Source: Archegozetes longisetosus (taxonomy: Eukaryota; Arthropoda; Arachnida; Sarcoptiformes; Trhypochthoniidae). From it: a DNA stretch of 64,000 nucleotides. A program made the translations under genes and the position numbers. The number at the start of each line of letters is the position of its first letter. Position 1 is the first letter of the stretch. Shown piece by piece: positions 24,601 to 36,249 of this stretch. Location: assembly GCA_018873245.2 (NCBI GenBank), contig JAEMBT020000004.1, positions 744,001 to 808,000 of the forward strand. Direction: 5' to 3'. The notes under the pieces were generated by a model. The model was not told the origin of the DNA and made no database searches. It was given only the letters and a program-made list of their open reading frames with translations.

Positions 24601-26806
24601 TCATGAAGTGGTATTTTGTAGACAAATTTCTTTATTCCATTTTGATCTTGTATCCCAATCGTATCCATACTTTTCAGTGCTTTCAATACTTCAATAATTT
24701 CGAGCCATTTATAATTATTATCATCGCTGTAATCGAATAGATATATGATTCTTAGACTCATTATTAGAGCCGATGCCAACAAACGCATGTAAAGTTTTTG
24801 AATTTAAAAATGTTTTATTTTCTTCAATAATGATAGCTTTTGATTTACACTCTATTGAATCTAAAATCTTTATGTCTGAAAATATTTCTAAGACTTCTAA
24901 AATAAAACTGAAGGACAATGACAAGGTATGTGTACAATGTTTGTGGCCCTAAAGATTATGTAATGTATGGATTGCTTTAAACAAACAAAAGGATTAATAC
25001 CGAGAAATCACTTGATTTCTCAAAATGAATGCAAACTGAAGTTCAATAACTTTAACCATTTTTACACGCATAATAAAATAGTTCTTCTTCCAAAATATTT
25101 AAATATATTATAGCAGAAAAATGGACGATTTTCATTCTTGGAAAATATTTGATTAAACTAACATCCGAATTATAGTTAAATATAGGAGAGCAGTTGAAGA
25201 GTATGATTTGAATCTTTGAACACCTATCTTCTTCTCCGATGTAAAGTAGTTGTCAATATTCTGTCTATGAATGAGTACACATCTAAAAGGTGGTGAATCT
25301 ATATCTTTCATAATTGAATAGCTCCCTAAAATGATATCTATAAGACTTAAAAAAGCTATGAATGAAAAATATTTTCTATTAAATCGTATAACAGTTTTGA
25401 AAAAGATTCGATGTGTATTGTCCATAAGGATTAGTTTCATCTAAATTTAGAAAATTGAATTTTATCTTGTGTTAGCTTGACGTTTAATACGAATTAATCA
25501 AATATAATTATCTTATTTATTATTTCTATTTAAATCTTAATATTAAGTTAATGAATAAAATATATGAATAAGACGAATGGTTATCGCTGTATAATTGCAA
25601 TTCTATGATCAAAATTATTAATAATATTTTCTGATCGAAGTCTAATGCAAAGATTGTTTTAAATTGTTATTCTAAAACATTTAAGAAAATTCTCACATCA
25701 CGTTTGTACATATTTGTAATTAGTAAATCCAATCAATTAAAGTCAATTCATTGAAATTCCTCACTTTGATTGAAAAAATCTTATATCAGTTAACTTAATG
25801 CTTTTCATTAATTTAACTATAGCTAAAACGGAAGAACAAAAAGAAAACCTTCGCTTCAATGATGTGATAAATTCACTCATACTATCATTGAAGGGTTTAA
25901 GTCCTAAAATTCATGGAATTTTTTCTTGTGGGCAAATACAAGAATATTTCAAAGTGAGTTATCTTTTACTAATAGATTCCTTCAACTTTAACATAGAATT
26001 AAATTCAAATCAATTTTTCCACAAAAGTCTCGCTGGTTTGATATTGAAGAACAAAAAAATCCGCAAATTGTATTAGAGGTGGCAAAAACTTTAGCAAAAG
26101 TTCATTCAATCAGAGCTCCAATCAGCAAGATATCAAAGCCATTATATGAAAGACTGGAAGAAATCTATAAGAAGAGATTAGAAAAATATCCAATCAATGA
26201 GTTGCTAGCCAGATCTGAATGTAAAGAACTCTCGGATACAGATATGAAATCAGAGTTAGCTTGGATTAAAAATGTTGTACTATTAGCTGATTCTCCGATC
26301 GTCTTCAGTCATAAAGATTTCTGGGGGCCGAATATATTGATTGGAGAATGCAACACAATAAAAGTTTGTGATTTGGAATGGTGTAGTTATGGGCCGCGTG
26401 CCAGAGATTTTGCATCACTTTTCAATCTATGGGGTCGAAAATTAATGGACTTTTCTGATCCCATGAGCCATAAGTTGGTCTCGGATTCTGTTATGGAATT
26501 CTTTTTTGAGAAATATAGGGAAAAACTTATTGAAATTTATGGTGAGAATTATGAAAATGATGAGAATAATTCAATTGGAAAACTTATTTTTGAAACTAAA
26601 TTATATATTTTGGTTATGCGATTGTTTTATTTTTTGATTTTGATTCATTTGGACAAAAATATAACAAACCTAATATTCAAACACAAATTGTGAGTGAACC
26701 TGCAAATTTTTAAAAGCATTGATGACAATTTATAAATTACTTCTTATTTTACAGGGTAGTAAGAACTTCAACATTGTCTCCTATTTTCAGCTCAAAAAGC
26801 AACTAA
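21671..26806 (+). CDS. Choline/ethanolamine kinase-family protein
   Basis: Four exons (21671-21923, 25823-25953, 26028-26689, 26755-26806) join in phase to 365 residues, a normal length for this family. The enzymes phosphorylate choline or ethanolamine with ATP in the first step of the Kennedy pathway for phospholipids, in the cytosol. Visible motifs are the GGGFVNQTY ATP-loop region, GLSPKIHGIF, the EYF-SR segment, the catalytic loop H223-K-D225-x4-N230 (FSHKDFWGPN) and D243 in DLEW followed by YGPRARDFASLFNLW. I cannot tell choline from ethanolamine preference. Intron 1 is 3.9 kb and holds an inverted-repeat element and antisense ORFs. The small last exon is the weakest part; without it the protein stops at the same point plus one residue. 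Confidence 0.88.
22001..22998. mobile_element. Inverted-repeat DNA element in kinase intron 1
   Basis: Arms of about 205-210 bp (22001-22215 and 22790-22998) are near-perfect inverted copies, beginning AATTAAATAGAT and ending ATCTATTTAATT. The spacer of about 575 bp has no ORF of note. The arms are too long for a classic MITE; it is possibly a foldback-type or solo-arm element. Confidence 0.85.
24098..25440 (-). other. Antisense membrane-protein-like ORFs inside kinase intron 1, possible degenerate chemoreceptor
   Basis: Four minus-strand ORFs (25153-25440, 24721-24924, 24537-24788, 24098-24451) lie in order and include hydrophobic segments (for example ISIGVELFSIYMLILLFC and FFSFIAFLSLIDIILGSY-like text). 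The last contains a segment EFNICSADIF followed, in another frame, by FEDLLLTFLAPPALLIGLSH, reminiscent of the final membrane helix region of arthropod gustatory receptors. Frames do not join cleanly and no conserved TYhhhhhQF motif is intact. It may be a decayed seven-helix receptor; the identification is weak. Confidence 0.25.
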
Positions 26807-26960
26807 TAGCAGAGAAAATTGTTTGACGATTTCATTTTTGTTGAATTTAATTGAAGTTTTAAATTTTCGTAATCAAATTTGTTTAGGACGAAAACTGCGA
26901 ACTAAATTCTTAAAAATTATCTGTAAAAAAGAATCTGTAATTTCACGACTAAGTCGTTAT

Positions 26961-26966
26961 AATAAA
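26961..26966 (+). terminator. Poly(A) signal candidate of the kinase gene
   Basis: AATAAA lies about 155 bp downstream of the stop codon. Confidence 0.4.
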
Positions 26967-27369
26967 ATCTAAGACAGTTATAAGTTAGTTATTGGTAATC
27001 TGTTTAATAGATGACAAATGTTACAATTATTGTTTCAAGTCATTCAGTTCCGTTTAAACAAATTTTATCGAAATTATTGAGATTAACCTCTGAGAGAATT
27101 CACATGGATCTTAAATCTTTCAAAATTTTATTGCTCAATAATTTTTCAAGATATGAGTCACTTCTAAATGCGAAATATGAATTCATAAAAACATCTCATA
27201 TTTCAATCCTTGTATTTTGAATTTCATCTGCTTCACTTTAATGTGAATTTTAATAAAGGAGATGTTAATAACTATTAATTTATCTGTTTCGTTACTTTTA
27301 ATAAGTTGTTCTGAGCAAATATATGGAATCAGGTATTAATTTTTTTCTGACTTCATTCATTGCATTATA

Positions 27370-28322
27370 CCTCAGTCCAAAAAAATCGGAAAAGGCTGAA
27401 TTTAAACAAATTAGTATTATGCCTTTTATACTTTATAATTCTTAATGAGTTTTCAAACCAAAAGAAGGCTTCTTATGCTGTATTTACACCATTGATTGAA
27501 AATTGCATGATATTCAGATTTGAGTTCGCACGAGACTAAATGGCAAAGCAATTTGATAATTAGAATCATCTCCAGGAGTGCCACAATTCTTCCACACACA
27601 ATTCTACCACACTTTCCCACTGTCCACTTCCCATACCGCACCTACACGATATATACATGAGCCGAGATGGCCGATACTACTATTGAACTGGTCACGTGAC
27701 CTTTAACCTTTGGTTGAATAAAATATTCATCTTTGTTTGATTTAGTACCCCCTAATGGATAAACCTAGATTTCTTGAGGGGGTTAAGTTTGGGTGGCACT
27801 TATGGGAACAGGACCAACTCGGAGAGCATTGTGAGGTCAAAGGTCACATGTGGAAGATTCGTGAGCAAGGATTGTGCGTAGAAGAGTTGTGCGTAGAAGA
27901 ATTGTGCATGGAAGAATTGTGGTAGACCCATTGTCTCATAGTTTCGTATGAATGTGGCATTGAATCAGTTAAAGTACTTGAATAATTAACTGAGATGCCC
28001 TTAAGCACAATTTACGATCATCTGAAGCGGTTTCAGTCAGTATCTGGCGAATTAACAAAGATTTAATTGTAAAAAAGGACCGAAAAATTGGCGATATATG
28101 GGATAAGCTATGTATACGATATGGAGACATTGATCGCGTTTTTGCCCAGCTGACTTCAACTCTGTATTCAAGCTCGAAGAGAGCGAATTAAATATTAGAG
28201 TTGTTTATAAAAACACTATGTAGGGTGCTATCTATAGCTCAAGCTTGTTGTAATTGAATTTGAATAACCTTAGATAAAAATATGAATAATTATAATTTCC
28301 GACTTTTTTGGACTGAGCTGTG
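27370..28322. mobile_element. Decayed Tc1-like transposon with a nested element
   Basis: The ends share CTCAGTCCAAAAAA(A/G)TCGG as inverted repeats next to TA dinucleotides (27368-27369 and 28323-28324). On the plus strand near 27985-28060 a fragment PLSTIYDHLKRFQ resembles the helix-turn-helix of Tc1-type transposases, broken by stops. A second hairpin (about 27490-27930) with arms containing CCACAATTCTTCCA and GTGACCTTT.ACC blocks sits inside it. Confidence 0.7.
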
Positions 28323-28671
28323 TAATTGAATGAATTGATCAAGAACAAAATTAATTACTACTATCTGGTACTTTGTCGTTTGCAATAGTAATTCCAACAA
28401 AATCATATATTGGAAAGACTATAATGTGATCGTTTCATTATATAACGTAATCAAAGGAACTAATATAACACTCACAACTGACAGGACTGACAGATTAAGT
28501 AGATTATCGATTAAAAAGTGAGCACCAATCAATATAAGTATGACTCATTTACTTTAAGTGAAACTTAGTTATCAGTGCAAAAATGATGATATAGGTTACA
28601 CATTATCTAAACGGGTGGCGAAGCTTTCTCAATAATAAGAGTGGACATTTGAAACCCAACACAATCGAACA

Positions 28672-28815
28672 TCAAAACTTCTTTCTACTCGTACTTTCTA
28701 AAGAAAAGTTCAATATTAGAAAAGACCTAATTTGAATTTTTATTAAACATAAATCTAAGATAAGAATAAACAAAAACAGAAATGGTGCTCACAACAGTCG
28801 AACGTGCTGTGTGGT
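28672..28815. repeat. Dispersed repeat, inverted partner at 63500-63660
   Basis: The shared order is TTTCTAAAGAAAAGTT, TTCAATATTAGAAAAGACC, AACATAAATCTAAG, then AATGGTG.T.ACAACAGT.GAACGT. The two copies are opposite in orientation and 35 kb apart. The family is unknown. Confidence 0.75.
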
Positions 28816-28900
28816 CACTATCACCACTTTACCCGAAGTAGTTGTTTTAAAAGCTTAACCAAATCAGCCCGAAACTCTGCAGAAATACAAGCAAATACAA

Positions 28901-28966
28901 TATAAACATGATTTCATTATCATTATCTTTGGACATAGATCAGTTGATAATGAAGTCATGTTTATA
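28901..28966. repeat. Short hairpin
   Basis: TATAAACATGA...CATTATC pairs with GATAATG...TCATGTTTATA across a short loop. It may be the tip of a decayed element; no terminator or RNA identity is claimed. Confidence 0.6.
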
Positions 28967-29008
28967 CTAATTGTCCTCATACATCAAATGATTTGAAAAT
29001 AAATATTG

Positions 29009-30412
29009 GGAACAAATTCACTTTACGGGGACAACTTAGTTTTTGCTTTTTTAAACATGTATTTATTTTTAATCGTATTTTAAAGAATTTCTCATGAAAA
29101 TTACTCGCTGCTCGGATATTGTTGTGACTACTCACAAAACACATCAATATCGCATTCAAAGCGGTAATTTATTCAGAATCAATGTCGGGAGGTGTAAAAA
29201 CAGCCTAACCCTCTTCTTCAGTTGAATAATTATAAAGTCTCCCAGCTTCGCGAAAAAACTGAACAAACGCATCAGTTTTCTGAATGCGACAAACATGCAT
29301 AAACAAACTTAGCAAAATGTCCAGCCATGAAACACTTCTTCTGATACTGCTGCAAAGAAGCTTTGGCGTGACGCTAATCACATTCCATTTGATTGGTACA
29401 TGCACCAGACTCAGGATCCACAAAATGAATTGAATGGTTAACCTTAAGATGGTCGAATCATTCATCACCAAGGCAATCATACGCCTTCCAAGAATCAGAT
29501 ACTATAAGAGATCCTGGTTTAATCCATTCCTTAATCAGAGGAATCAAGGTATCAGCGTCACGGCGCTCCACAGGGACCATAAAGCAGCGACCACTTTCCC
29601 TTCAACACCTCCAAACCTCCAATGACCCTCGACATAATAACCATGATAGTTTTTTTTGTCGACCAAACTTTGATTCATCAGTAAGAACAGTCATTCCAGG
29701 ACCACCAATTTTCTCTTTTTGTGTGATCATAGCACATAAAACAACCTCACGACAAGCTTTAGCTCATTCCACGGATGTCCGAACATCAATCCGAATTTGT
29801 TTAGCTATAACCTGAAGTTGAACATTATCAAGCCAAAGATTCACAAAGTCACAAATCGTCTTTAGAGACAAATGTGATTGGGCAAAGAAGGTGACAGAAC
29901 GAAGACGGCAACTGATATTAAAAAAGGCAAATAAATCAACTTCAAATAACTTAACCATCCAAACATAATCTACCCAACCCACACCAACCCAACCTAACCC
30001 AACTTACCTATGGTTGCAAAGCTTCTTAGCCTTTGTCCGGTTCTTGACTGTTGCTCTGCATTTCCAGCCGTATCCATCGATTAAAGGTTGAGTCGGTATA
30101 CAGCTTCATTGGGTTGTCACAATTTTTACATGTTCGTTCGCCCTCTTTGGCAAACACTCCCAGCGACTGCAGATATTCAATTAGAGGCTTGCCATCATCT
30201 TTCTCAGCCATTTCGTTGATATCCGCTAAGTTGATTTCGTTGTGAATGTCGCGCCGCACGTGTGTAGACATTGTTATGATCGATGATTGATAGTGCGAAA
30301 ATTTGATGAGTTTCGAGCGGCAAAAATGTATGTCAAAATCGTTTTCCCCGTGCAAAATTAAGCATAAATGATCTAATTTTAAAGCGAAAAAACATGTCCC
30401 CGCAAAGTGAAC
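29009..30412 (-). mobile_element. Merlin/IS1016-type transposon
   Basis: Subterminal inverted sequences TTCACTTTACGGGGACA (about 29019) and, inverted, TTCACTTTGCGGGGACA (about 30395) bracket a degenerate ISXO2-like transposase. The outer limits are approximate; AAATATT at 28992-28999 and about 30417-30424 could be remains of an 8-bp target duplication. Confidence 0.7.
29205..30355 (-). pseudogene. ISXO2-like (Merlin) transposase, frameshifted
   Basis: The N-terminal part (30355-30026, 109 codons) has a C-x2-C-type motif, RTCKNCDNPMKLY. Further on in other frames come GGPGMTVLTDESKFG, YHGYYVEGHWRFGGVEG, IKPGSLIVSDSWKAYDCLG, VNHSIHFVDPESGACTNQME and the YNYSTEEEG carboxyl end. These are the successive blocks of the IS1016/Merlin DDE domain (DESKFG, SD.W.AY, VNHS..FV...G..TN). 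At least two frameshifts and several stops make it inactive. Confidence 0.8.
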
Positions 30413-30429
30413 TTATAGCAAATATTGAA

Positions 30430-31500
30430 AATGAAACTAAAAAATTAACCGAAATTTTGGTCAATGTTTCTTAAAGTATGATTCAAAGAGTTAAGCTCTG
30501 TTTGGAGAATAACTTTGGATACTTTCAGCATTCACTATGAATTCTAATATGAGCCTTTTAAACACTCTTGTAATTTTGTTCATGAACTAATAAAAAGTAC
30601 ATTTTGGGTCAATGCCATTTTATTCAAGTATAAACTAGTTAACCTGTTTTTGATAGTAATCATAACAAATGCTTTATCTCTAACGACCAAGTTAGTTTTA
30701 TAGTATCCACCCTGTACATAAAATAATAATGTTGATAAACATTAAGTAACACTAGTTCAATCAATTACTCCTATTTTCAAATCAGGAGATATTATTCTCT
30801 TTCAGGTTGTAGTTCTTAATGATTATTCACATCCAGTTAATGAATAAATGTATGAATGATATGGAATATGTCAGAATGGTTTTGTCATCAAAAAATCATG
30901 TTAAATACTTTCAAAACTAAAATCGTATTTTTTAAGTATAGAATCTGTTTCTTAGAAAAATGATTAATTTTTTCTACTGAGAACCTAAAATAACTTTCGT
31001 ATGAATGACTCAAAGAAAAGTACAAATCGAAATGACTAGATATAATTAAATTGATTAAAGTTTGACTAAAAGAAAGCTTTCTATTCTGAGTTGATTAGTG
31101 TTATTATTTGATCTAAGTTTAATAGTGAAAAACTGGAAACAAAAAGCTCGAATGAAATATACCAAATCACCTATTTTGATATATTTTATAGGATAGACAA
31201 ATGATTTACATTGAGTAATGACGTTCTTATAGAAAAGAAGATTACTGAAGTTTAGTTGAACAAACAAAAATGGATTTATAATTTGTTTATAGTCAACCTT
31301 CAAACTTGATTCGCTAATCTCAACATAAATGCTTCTGAATTTAGAACGTTTGTGATTCTTTGATTCCAATAAAAATAGATTGTTTTTATGCATTCAGGAA
31401 ACCTTTGACTAGCTCAGCAACTACTTTAATATGAAAATTTGACGAATGTCGTCAGATTGTGCGACGTGAAATTTTGATAAAATAAAACAAACACAAGAAA
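30430..31500. other. Intergenic stretch, nothing recognised
   Basis: AT-rich sequence with a 112-codon minus-strand ORF (31055-31393) that lacks motifs, a signal peptide or splice context. I see no gene or element here. Confidence 0.5.
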
Positions 31501-31516
31501 CTTTGAGACAAAATAT

Positions 31517-31957
31517 GGTCATTCTACAGTATTCGCCACCCCTGGACCTACTAGAGTATATACCATTACTTTAAGCATTAATTAAATTCCCCATCTCAGA
31601 GCCCCAATTCGTGCATTTTTATTGAATATTATGTATGCAAATAAATAACCAGATTGACGCTTTAAAAATATAAATACAATGTAATGTAACTAAAGCTTCT
31701 TATTACAGTACGCCGAAAAAGGTTAAGGAATACATTGCATTTTAATTTCTTCAAAAATTATAGAAAATATCGGCGTATTATTGTTCTAGACGTTTTAGAC
31801 CTAACCTAATCTGTCCAGAACAGATGTAAAATATCCAAACCTAACCTACGTAACATACGTAACTCAACCTAACCTGATAGGTAGTATATACTATAGTAGA
31901 CCCAAGGATGGCGAATACTGTAGTAGGTCTAGGGGTGGCGTATACTGTAGAATGACC
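31517..31957. mobile_element. Non-autonomous element with GGTCATTCTACAGTA ends and 8-bp target duplication (copy 1)
   Basis: Inverted ends GGTCATTCTACAGTATTCGC are flanked by perfect direct repeats CAAAATAT (31509-31516 and 31958-31965). Internally it carries CCTAACCTAA-rich blocks. A second copy in the same orientation is at 54924-55484. An 8-bp duplication fits hAT, P or Merlin superfamilies; the GG start would favour Merlin. Confidence 0.88.
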
Positions 31958-32444
31958 CAAAATATAAATTTAGAGGAACAAATCTATTAAATGGGAAGTG
32001 TGGGTCAAGATTTAATTTAACTATTTTTTTATTAAAGGAAGATATTTCAACTTTAAGACGATAGAATGTTACTAGCGACTTATTGTTGCATCAAAGGCCT
32101 CATTCCAATACAAAAGGAGGTCTACCTAAAAATTCTGGTACTGACTGCTGTCACCATAAAGTTCAATGAAATCGGATTCGACTCTCAAACTGATTCTGAA
32201 AATGAAGGATTAAGCTTGAAACTAAAACTCAGTGATCAGCTAATTGCTAATAGTAGCTATCCTTCTCGTGATAGCTATCAAAACCTTAGATGTAAATCAA
32301 ACTTCATGAGCCTTCAAGGCCTTTGAAAGTTAAAGATATAAATTTGGTAATAACTGCTACTGAAGAGTTTAAATTTTAAAGTTATCATTATCTAATAAAT
32401 GGAAATATTACTGACATGTAAATCAAGCGTTATGCAAGAAACAG

Positions 32445-33270
32445 ATGTCTCAACAAAAAACAGATACTGTAATTGAAAGGTCGAAGCATGCGATAGCCTA
32501 TAACTTGGCCAATTCTGAGTATCGAGCTAGAAGAAAGCGTTCGAAAAGCCTCCTAAAGTGTCTCCACATGATTAAAGACGGATTCTGCTCTATGTTATCA
32601 ATACTGGAGCGTCAGCCACCAAGATAAAGGTAACTTTTCAGCTGTCCTTCCATTCGAGCACTGTCAAAAGAGTACTGAAGAGACTGGCGAATCTTAAATA
32701 TACGTAAGGGATGGTTAAATTACCATTGAATTCCGAACACAAACGAGCTCATTCGGATTGAGAAAGGGACGATATGCAATATGTTGTCCATTAGCAAAAA
32801 AGTGGTTTGAGGCGATAATAACAAGTTCAACCTCGATGATCCTGATAGTCTCCGATAGTATTGTCACGACTTGAGAAAGGAATCAGAATTTTCTTCAAAA
32901 AACACTCGTGGAGGAAGCCCAATGTTAATTTGAGCTAGCTTCAGTTGAAACGGAAAGGCAGGCATCGCATTCATAAATGATTGTATGGATGCCTGGGGAT
33001 ATAAAGAAATGCTCAAAGAGTACCTTTTACCGAAAGGATCCGAAATCAGTGGTTAGAACTGAGTGTTTCAACAAACCAACATGGGAATCCATAATGCGAA
33101 GTTTAGAAAAAAAGATAGTTCACTTACCTGAACATTGAAGTTAAGAATTGACCAGCTCATGGTCAGGACTTTAATCTCATTGAGAACTTGTGAGGCATCC
33201 CCATATGCCGCGTTTACTCTGATAGCTGCCAATTTGAGACCGTTGGTGAACCCAAAGCCATAATCTGAGA
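32445..33270 (+). pseudogene. Tc1-like transposase remnant
   Basis: Starting with an ORF containing ERSKHAIAYNLANSEY (helix-turn-helix-like RS..I..YL), the sequence continues in shifting frames through FNLDDPDS, DLRKESEFSSKNTRGGSPML, GKAGIAFINDCMD and YKEMLKEYLLP. This is the usual order of a Tc1/mariner DDE domain (FNLDGPDG..YYWHDLRK...GGGSVM.WGAFS..GK). It is heavily decayed and its termini could not be fixed. Confidence 0.75.
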
Positions 33271-33315
33271 ACGAACAAAGATAGAGTAGAAGTTCTTTGA
33301 AAATTATTATATATA

Positions 33316-33857
33316 AGGTTGGAAAGAAAGTCTACGGATTTTCACCATGTTTTAATTATCATTATTTTTGTGAAGAATGGCTATGTTTACAAATCAATTT
33401 CGGTTACATTTCCATACTTGTTATTTGTCTACAATATTCTTCTGGAATTAATTTTGATATCTAGTGATAATCAGTTCTTAAGCAATATCTTCAGATGAAC
33501 TCCACATAAAGCATTGAATACTTTATGTTCAGAAGCGGTTCCAATGCAAGAGAAGCTCATGCAAAGATTCATACTGTTTACCCTGGTGCAATGAGTCTCA
33601 GCTAATCTTCGTATGATCTTCTCTTGCATTGGAACCGCTTCTGAATTCATAAAGTATGCAATGCCTTATGTGGAGTTCATCTGAAGACGTAGCTTAAGAA
33701 CTGATTATAGCTAGATATCAAAATTAATTCTAGAAGAATATTGTAGATAAATAACACGTAGGGAAATGCAACTGAAATGATTTGTGAACATAGCCATTTT
33801 TCACAAAATAACGATGATTAAAACATGATGAAAATCTGTAGACTTTCTTTCCGACCT
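33316..33857. mobile_element. Mariner-type MITE, long hairpin
   Basis: The ends AGGTTGGAAAGAAAGTCTAC and, inverted, AGGTCGGAAAGAAAGTCTAC are flanked by TA (33314-33315, 33858-33859). The arms pair for about 250 bp each with a short loop near 33570-33610. No ORF is present. Confidence 0.88.
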
Positions 33858-34155
33858 TATAACATGCCGGCAGAGTCTCCAATGTTATTTTTAAAAAATG
33901 GAGGGCAGTCTAGGTATTAATCTTAATTTATTTAATAAATTCAGGATTGGTCCAATACTTTTTCACAGTCTGTCTTTGATTTTTTCGCTGCACATGACAT
34001 TTCGATTGAGGCCAATAAAATAGGGTTCCGGTAAAAGGTATGATCGATTTACTTTCCCACATTAAATATAATTAGATTATCTCTATGCTTTGTGAAATTT
34101 CTAAAAAATGTTGGCCTAATACTTATGAGTCACACTGTAGTAGCTGATGTACTAA

Positions 34156-34596
34156 CTAGGGAAGGGTGCGATCTGAGGAAGCCAGATCAAGATGTTTTTG
34201 ATTTGGCATTAATCTATGCGACAATTAGATTGACTAAAATTAAAAATTCATGCTTATGAGCTCTTGTTTGTCCGCAATTGATAATATAAAATACAGTCTT
34301 TAGCATTACCTCATATGGAAGTAATGCCCACTCTGCTACTCATATGCATTCAACGCTTTGGCAAACATTAAACTGAACAGTGAAGCCAATTTTATATGGC
34401 ATAAGGCAAAGACATGACGGTATACATTGCTTCCATACAAAGCAATGCTAAGGATTGTATTTTATATTACCGATTACGGACAAGCAAGAGCTCATAAGCA
34501 CGAACTTTTTGAGTTTTGGTCAATCTAATTGTCGCATAGATTAATGCCAAATCAAAAATATCTTGATCTAACTTCCTCAGATCGCACCCTCCCTAG
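34156..34596. mobile_element. PIF/Harbinger-like MITE
   Basis: Inverted ends CTAGGGAAGGGTGCGATCTG / CTAGGGAGGGTGCGATCTGA lie between TAA trinucleotides (34153-34155, 34597-34599), as for TWA-targeting Harbinger elements. The arms pair for more than 150 bp. The superfamily call rests only on the 3-bp duplication. Confidence 0.7.
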
Positions 34597-34599
34597 TAA

Positions 34600-35860
34600 G
34601 TGAAAGTCAATTTTGGAAGTTTCATTGAGACGCGCTTCAAGAGTAGGATACGGGCTGACGTCTTAGAAACATGTTTCAAGTTTCACAACTTTCTAGCGTT
34701 GCGTTGAGGCGGTGCAATTAATTTGAGAAATTGTGAAAGCTACGATTTATTCTTCTAAACCTACCTTTAGAAGACGTCATAAAAATTCTATTATGAAGGT
34801 TAACTGGCCATCTACTCATATTTATGATAGAAGTGAATTGAAACATAGATGACATAGAGTTGGTGTATTGTGAAACACATGCAAATGTCTATCTGTAAGG
34901 ATTAACAATAGTCTTGAAGTCTATTGGTGTAAATACCAGTTAAAATTTGTTAAGAATTCAAGATTAATGCATTCCAAATATCAAAATCGGAAAATTAGTC
35001 TCCAATGGGACTATGATCATAATTAAATTGGCGATTAATTAGTTAATTTATTATGAAGCAATGCAAATTTTTACAGAAGCTTAGAGCAAGTTATGCACCA
35101 TCAAAATAGAGCTCTGTACGGATTCGCAAAATTTTATTAAAAAGTCTACGAACTAATTAAATTTAAATTAAATAAGTAAACAATGAGCTTTTCAATATTT
35201 TGAGTGTCATGAATGAATTGAATAATTTGAATATTCTAATTAATAAAAACTATAGAAAATCTGAAAAAAACACAAATCAATGAGAGGAAACATGGTACAG
35301 TCACCTAAAGTTCAGAATATTTTGTTCATAACCGGAAAAATAAGTGAAAATATTATAATATTCTTTCTTTATTAAGTGTAGTATCTGTGAATACTTCCTA
35401 TGTTTCAATCGTATCTTTATTTCATATCATTATCATCAATAACTAATATCTACTAATTTATTCTGTTGACTATCTAAATAAGTTTTACAGACTATTGATC
35501 ATGAAAAAAATTTGAATTCAAGTTGAGTTCGTATACTTTTTAATAAGTTTGTGAATTCGTACAGAACGCTATTTTAATAGTGCATGTTTATTTTACACTA
35601 AACCTATAGAAAAGTTGCATAGCTTTATGATTAATTAACTAATTAATCGGTATTTTAATTATGATTATAGTCCCAGTGGTGGTCAAGTTGCTGACTTTGA
35701 TATTTAAAATACATTGATCTTGGAGTTTCAACCGATTTTAAATGGTATTTCCACCAATCGATTTCAAGACTCTATTACAAGTATAAGGTTTATTAATAGT
35801 CTAAAATAAGATTCTTAAAAGATGAGTCATAATTTAATGTATCGTAGATATATTGGGTTG
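34600..35860. other. Intergenic stretch, nothing recognised
   Basis: AT-rich. No ORF above background. A loose inverted similarity exists between about 34935-35160 and 35580-35720 (ATTAATTAG, ACTATAATCA/TGATTATAGT, TTTAATTATGAT), hinting at another old hairpin element. Confidence 0.4.
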
Positions 35861-35862
35861 TC

Positions 35863-36061
35863 AAGAAATTAATGTGCGATTCTTATACCAAAGAAAAAGG
35901 TTATTATTTTAAAAACAGAGAAGTTAATCAAAAATATATTGACCTTCATTATCTATGATAGCTCCTCATCTTGTGACTAAATTTTCGATTCCCTTCCTAT
36001 TTTTTATATAATAAGATTTGAATATACCATTCGAACGGACACTAATTCCTTGACAACCCAA
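35863..36061. mobile_element. Mariner-type MITE, 199 bp
   Basis: The termini TTGGGTTGTCAAGAAATTAA / TTGGGTTGTCAAGGAATTAG are inverted, with TA on both sides (35861-35862, 36062-36063). Confidence 0.9.
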
Positions 36062-36249
36062 TATAAACATGAAGTTTGCATCACAGGTATCTCAACGATT
36101 CAGAATGCAATAAATTTAAAGTTTAGTCAAAGATATTGAATAAGTGAAAAATTTGTCAATCAACTCGAGCTCAAATCAAAACTACATTTAATTAGAAAAA
36201 TAGTAAAGACACAGAACAATGCCTAAAACTGAACCAAAAATAAGATTTA

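Noticed and set aside
29434-29625. Plus-strand ORF over the Merlin relic
   Set aside because: It is the complement of the recognisable minus-strand transposase blocks.
31055-31393. 112-codon minus-strand ORF
   Set aside because: Phe/Ser/Lys-rich text with no domain or signal peptide, and no exon structure around it.
32066-32326. 86-codon plus-strand ORF just before the Tc1 remnant
   Set aside because: It could be part of the element's 5' region, but the text does not match a transposase and no ends were found, so it was not called.
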